The translations under genes and the position numbers were made by a program. The notes below the pieces were generated by a model, which saw nothing but the letters and a program-made list of their open reading frames with translations, had not been told where the DNA came from and ran no database searches. Below are positions 32,143 through 34,157 of a stretch of DNA of 34,157 bases, in pieces. Position 1 is the stretch's first letter. Every line of letters starts with the position of its first letter. This stretch comes from JBFXDI01 sp050181295 (lineage in GTDB: Bacteria; Pseudomonadota; Alphaproteobacteria; Rhizobiales; Aestuariivirgaceae): NCBI GenBank assembly GCA_050181295.1, contig JBFXDI010000029.1, positions 1 through 34,157 of the forward strand. Direction: 5' to 3'.

Positions 32143-32988
32143 ATGCACCGCATCGTCCACCTCAACGGCCAGTACCTGCCCGAGCAGCAGGCGAAGGTCT
32201 CTCCCTTCGACCGCGGCTACCTCTTCGGGGACGGCGTCTACGAGGTCACCGCCGTTATCGATGGGAAGCTCATCGACTACGCGCCGCACATGGCCCGCCT
32301 CGAGCGCTCGCTCAAGGAGTTGGCCATGGCCTGGCCCTGCACCAAGGACGAACTGCGCGCGGTGCACGAGGAGCTCTTGAAGCGCAACAACCTCACCGAG
32401 GGCCGCGTCTACATGCAGGTGACGCGTGGCGTGGCGGACCGGGATTTCAGCTATCCCAGGGACACGCCGACGACGCTCTTCGCCTTCACGCAGGTCGCGC
32501 CGCTGGTCGAGCATCCGAAGGCCAGGACTGGCGTCGAGGTGATCTCCATTCCCGACATCCGCTGGAAGCGGCGCGACATCAAGTCGATAGCCCTTCTCGC
32601 CCAGTGCGTGGGCAAGGAGCAAGCCACCCAGGCAGGGGTCTATGAGGCCTGGATGGTGGAGGATGGCTACGTAACGGAAGGAACGTCGTCGTCCGCCTAT
32701 ATCGTGAAGGACGGGCACATCATCACCCGCCCCCTTTCCAACGCCATCCTGCCCGGTGTCACGCGCAGGGCGCTGCTCAAGCTCTCGGAGCTCGAGAAGA
32801 TCCGCGTCGAGGAGCGCCCCTTCACCATGGAGGAGGCCTATGCCGCCGACGAGGCGATCATGACCAGCGCCGGAAGCCTCGTCATGCCGGTGGTCAGGAT
32901 CGACGGCCGCAGCATCGGGAAAGGTGCACCCGGTCCCGTCGCGCAGAGGCTGCGCGCGCTCTACATCGAGACCGCGCTGCAGGGCTGA
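32143..32988 (+). CDS. dat: D-amino-acid transaminase-like class IV aminotransferase
   Basis: This 281-residue fold-type IV PLP enzyme, related to D-alanine transaminase and branched-chain transaminase, has LNGQYLPEQQAKVSPFDRGY and FGDGVYEV at the start, the PLP lysine Lys147 in RRDIKSIALLAQ, the glutamate in VTEGTSSSAYIV and the phosphate-binding TSAGSLVMPVVRIDG. The length and lysine position agree with D-amino-acid transaminase, which interconverts D-alanine, D-glutamate and their 2-oxo acids for cell-wall synthesis or D-amino-acid use. The ATG at 32143 gives the family N-terminus; the open frame to 31783 is a shadow. A TAXI-TRAP binding protein follows after 87 bases and may be co-regulated. 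Confidence 0.88.
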   Translation: MHRIVHLNGQYLPEQQAKVSPFDRGYLFGDGVYEVTAVIDGKLIDYAPHMARLERSLKELAMAWPCTKDELRAVHEELLKRNNLTEGRVYMQVTRGVADRDFSYPRDTPTTLFAFTQVAPLVEHPKARTGVEVISIPDIRWKRRDIKSIALLAQCVGKEQATQAGVYEAWMVEDGYVTEGTSSSAYIVKDGHIITRPLSNAILPGVTRRALLKLSELEKIRVEERPFTMEEAYAADEAIMTSAGSLVMPVVRIDGRSIGKGAPGPVAQRLRALYIETALQG

Positions 32989-33075
32989 CGGCGCACCGGC
33001 GGCATCCCAAGGTTGCCATCGCGCAGAGGCGCTGGTCTAATGCGCCCGACAGCGAGAGACAGGCAGGAGGAAACG

Positions 33076-34032
33076 ATGTTTCAGGGACTGCGGCGGCGGA
33101 TGGCCGCCAGCGTTTTCGCGGCGGCGCTGATCGCCTCGCCGATGGCCGCCCAGGCCGAACAGTTCATCAACGTGCTCACCGGCGGAACGAGCGGCGTCTA
33201 TTATCCCCTGGGCGTAGCACTCACCAAGATCTACGGCGACAATATCCCCGGCACGCGCACGCAGGTGCAGGCCACCAAGGCATCGGTCGAGAACCTGAAT
33301 CTGCTGCAGCAGGGCCGCGGCGAGATCGCGTTCTCGCTGGGCGACTCGCTCAAGCTCGGGTGGGAGGGCGACAAGGATGCCGGCTTCCCGGGCAAGCTCG
33401 ACAAGCTGCGCGTCATCGCCGCCATCTACCCGAACTATATCCAGGTCGTCGCCTCGCAGCAGTCTGGGGTGAAGACCCTTGCCGACCTCAAGGGCAAGAG
33501 CCTCTCCGTCGGAGCGCCCAAGTCCGGCACCGAGATCAACGCGCGGGCCATCTTCGAGGCGGCCGGCATGAGCTATTCCGATCTCGGCAAGACCGAGTAC
33601 CTACCCTTCGCGGAGTCGGTGGAGCTCATCAAGAACCGGCAGCTCGACGCGACGCTGCAATCGGCGGGGCTCGGCGTCGCCTCGATCCGCGACCTCGCCA
33701 CCTCGCTCCCGATCACCGTCGTGGCGATACCCGCCGACATCATCGAGAAGATCGGGCTGCCCTATGTCGCCGCGACCATTCCGGCCGGCACCTATGACGG
33801 CCAGAGCGAGGACGTGGCCACAGCGGCGGTCGGCAACTTCCTCGTCACCCACTCGGACGTCTCCGACGATCTCGCCTACGAGATGACGAAGCAGCTGTTC
33901 GAGAACCTGCCCGCCATGGAGGCCGCGCATGCTGCCGCCAAGCGCATCAAGCTCGAGGATGCCGCCAAGGATGCGCCCGTGCCGCTGCATCCGGGCGCGG
34001 AGCGCTACTACAAGGAGAAAGGCGTTCTCTGA
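33076..34032 (+). CDS. TAXI-family TRAP transporter solute-binding protein
   Basis: This 318-residue periplasmic binding protein has a Sec signal peptide (about 1-27, RRRMAASVFAAALIASPMA-AQA). The mature part begins EQFINVLTGGTSGVYYPLG, the hallmark GGTxGxYYP motif of TAXI proteins, followed by QATKASVENLNLLQQGRGE, LADLKGKSLSVGAPKSGTE and a C-terminal ALHPGAERYYKE-like end (VPLHPGAERYYKEKG). TAXI proteins feed a fused membrane component and often bind glutamate or other dicarboxylates. The ATG at 33076 has a strong AGGAGG at 33065-33070. A gene whose first residues fit a TRAP membrane subunit starts 17 bases after its stop. Confidence 0.93.
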   Translation: MFQGLRRRMAASVFAAALIASPMAAQAEQFINVLTGGTSGVYYPLGVALTKIYGDNIPGTRTQVQATKASVENLNLLQQGRGEIAFSLGDSLKLGWEGDKDAGFPGKLDKLRVIAAIYPNYIQVVASQQSGVKTLADLKGKSLSVGAPKSGTEINARAIFEAAGMSYSDLGKTEYLPFAESVELIKNRQLDATLQSAGLGVASIRDLATSLPITVVAIPADIIEKIGLPYVAATIPAGTYDGQSEDVATAAVGNFLVTHSDVSDDLAYEMTKQLFENLPAMEAAHAAAKRIKLEDAAKDAPVPLHPGAERYYKEKGVL

Positions 34033-34049
34033 GCGGATCGGCCGCGCAC

Positions 34050-34157
34050 ATGGCTGAACCGGGCTCCGTGCCCCCACCTACCGCGGAGCAGACTAAGCTT
34101 CCGCCTGAGGCGGCGCTCCAGGCGGAAGGCCTGGGCGAGATGGCGTGGGGGGAAGGC
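34050..34157 (+). CDS. Probable TRAP transporter fused membrane subunit, 5' end only
   Basis: From the ATG at 34050, 36 codons run to the window edge without a stop (MAEPGSVPPPTAEQTKLPPE onward). This hydrophilic, Pro/Glu-rich leader gives no domain by itself. TAXI binding-protein genes are normally followed by a fused DctQM-type permease gene, whose N-terminus is often a short polar leader, so the call rests on gene order only. Confidence 0.55.
   Translation, partial: MAEPGSVPPPTAEQTKLPPEAALQAEGLGEMAWGEG

Overview
The window is high-GC, gene-dense bacterial DNA from an alphaproteobacterium, most likely Hyphomicrobiales (Rhizobiales). The evidence is an imuA-imuB-dnaE2 cassette behind a GTTC-N7-GTTC LexA box, the GAGCATGATC...GATCATGCTC palindromic repeat beside a tRNA gene, and an ehu-type ectoine uptake operon. 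Two runs of exactly 100 N (8391-8490 and 19920-20019) are scaffold gaps of unknown true length, so it is a draft assembly, possibly metagenomic.

Layout. (1) 1-6613: a LysR regulator (cut by the window edge) is divergent from a five-gene operon. It encodes a polyamine-type ABC importer (binding protein, two permeases, ATPase) and two tandem 258-residue creatininase-family amidohydrolases. This looks like an uptake-and-hydrolysis unit for an amide or cyclic amide; the substrate cannot be read from the sequence. (2) 6613-8390: tRNA-Val(CAC), a two-hairpin repeat, phosphoglycolate phosphatase and DusA (N-terminus lost in gap 1). (3) 8491-10196: a DUF899 protein (N-terminus lost in gap 1), a small membrane protein and a Phd/VapC-type toxin-antitoxin pair with a palindromic operator. 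(4) 10242-15849: the SOS mutasome imuA-imuB-dnaE2. (5) 15907-21892: two metal-free-type M24 hydrolases, one of them ectoine hydrolase-like (DoeA/EutD), are divergent from ehuB-ehuC-[gap]-ehuD-ehuA and a GntR/FCD regulator. A 10-bp perfect inverted repeat lies in the divergent promoter and a REP-like double hairpin lies between ehuB and ehuC. (6) 21918-22548: a broken intradiol dioxygenase-like gene. (7) 22641-26957: a UPF0114 membrane protein, a histidine kinase with a double-receiver response regulator, and the NhaD Na+/H+ antiporter. (8) 27035-31991: a tight minus-strand operon of class-III aminotransferase, PuuA-like glutamine synthetase, metallo-beta-lactamase-fold hydrolase and SCP2-type thiolase. 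(9) 32143-34157: a D-amino-acid transaminase-like enzyme and a TAXI-TRAP transporter that runs off the window.

How it fits together. Most of the window serves scavenging and catabolism of nitrogenous solutes (ABC and TRAP uptake, amidohydrolases, transaminases, gamma-glutamyl ligation). Several parts would suit osmotic or sodium stress (ehu/doeA, nhaD). An inducible mutagenesis cassette sits in the middle. No integrase, transposase, CRISPR array, rRNA or phage gene was seen. The least-explained units are the ABC plus twin-creatininase operon, the paired M24 enzymes, and the aminotransferase-glutamine synthetase-MBL-thiolase operon.
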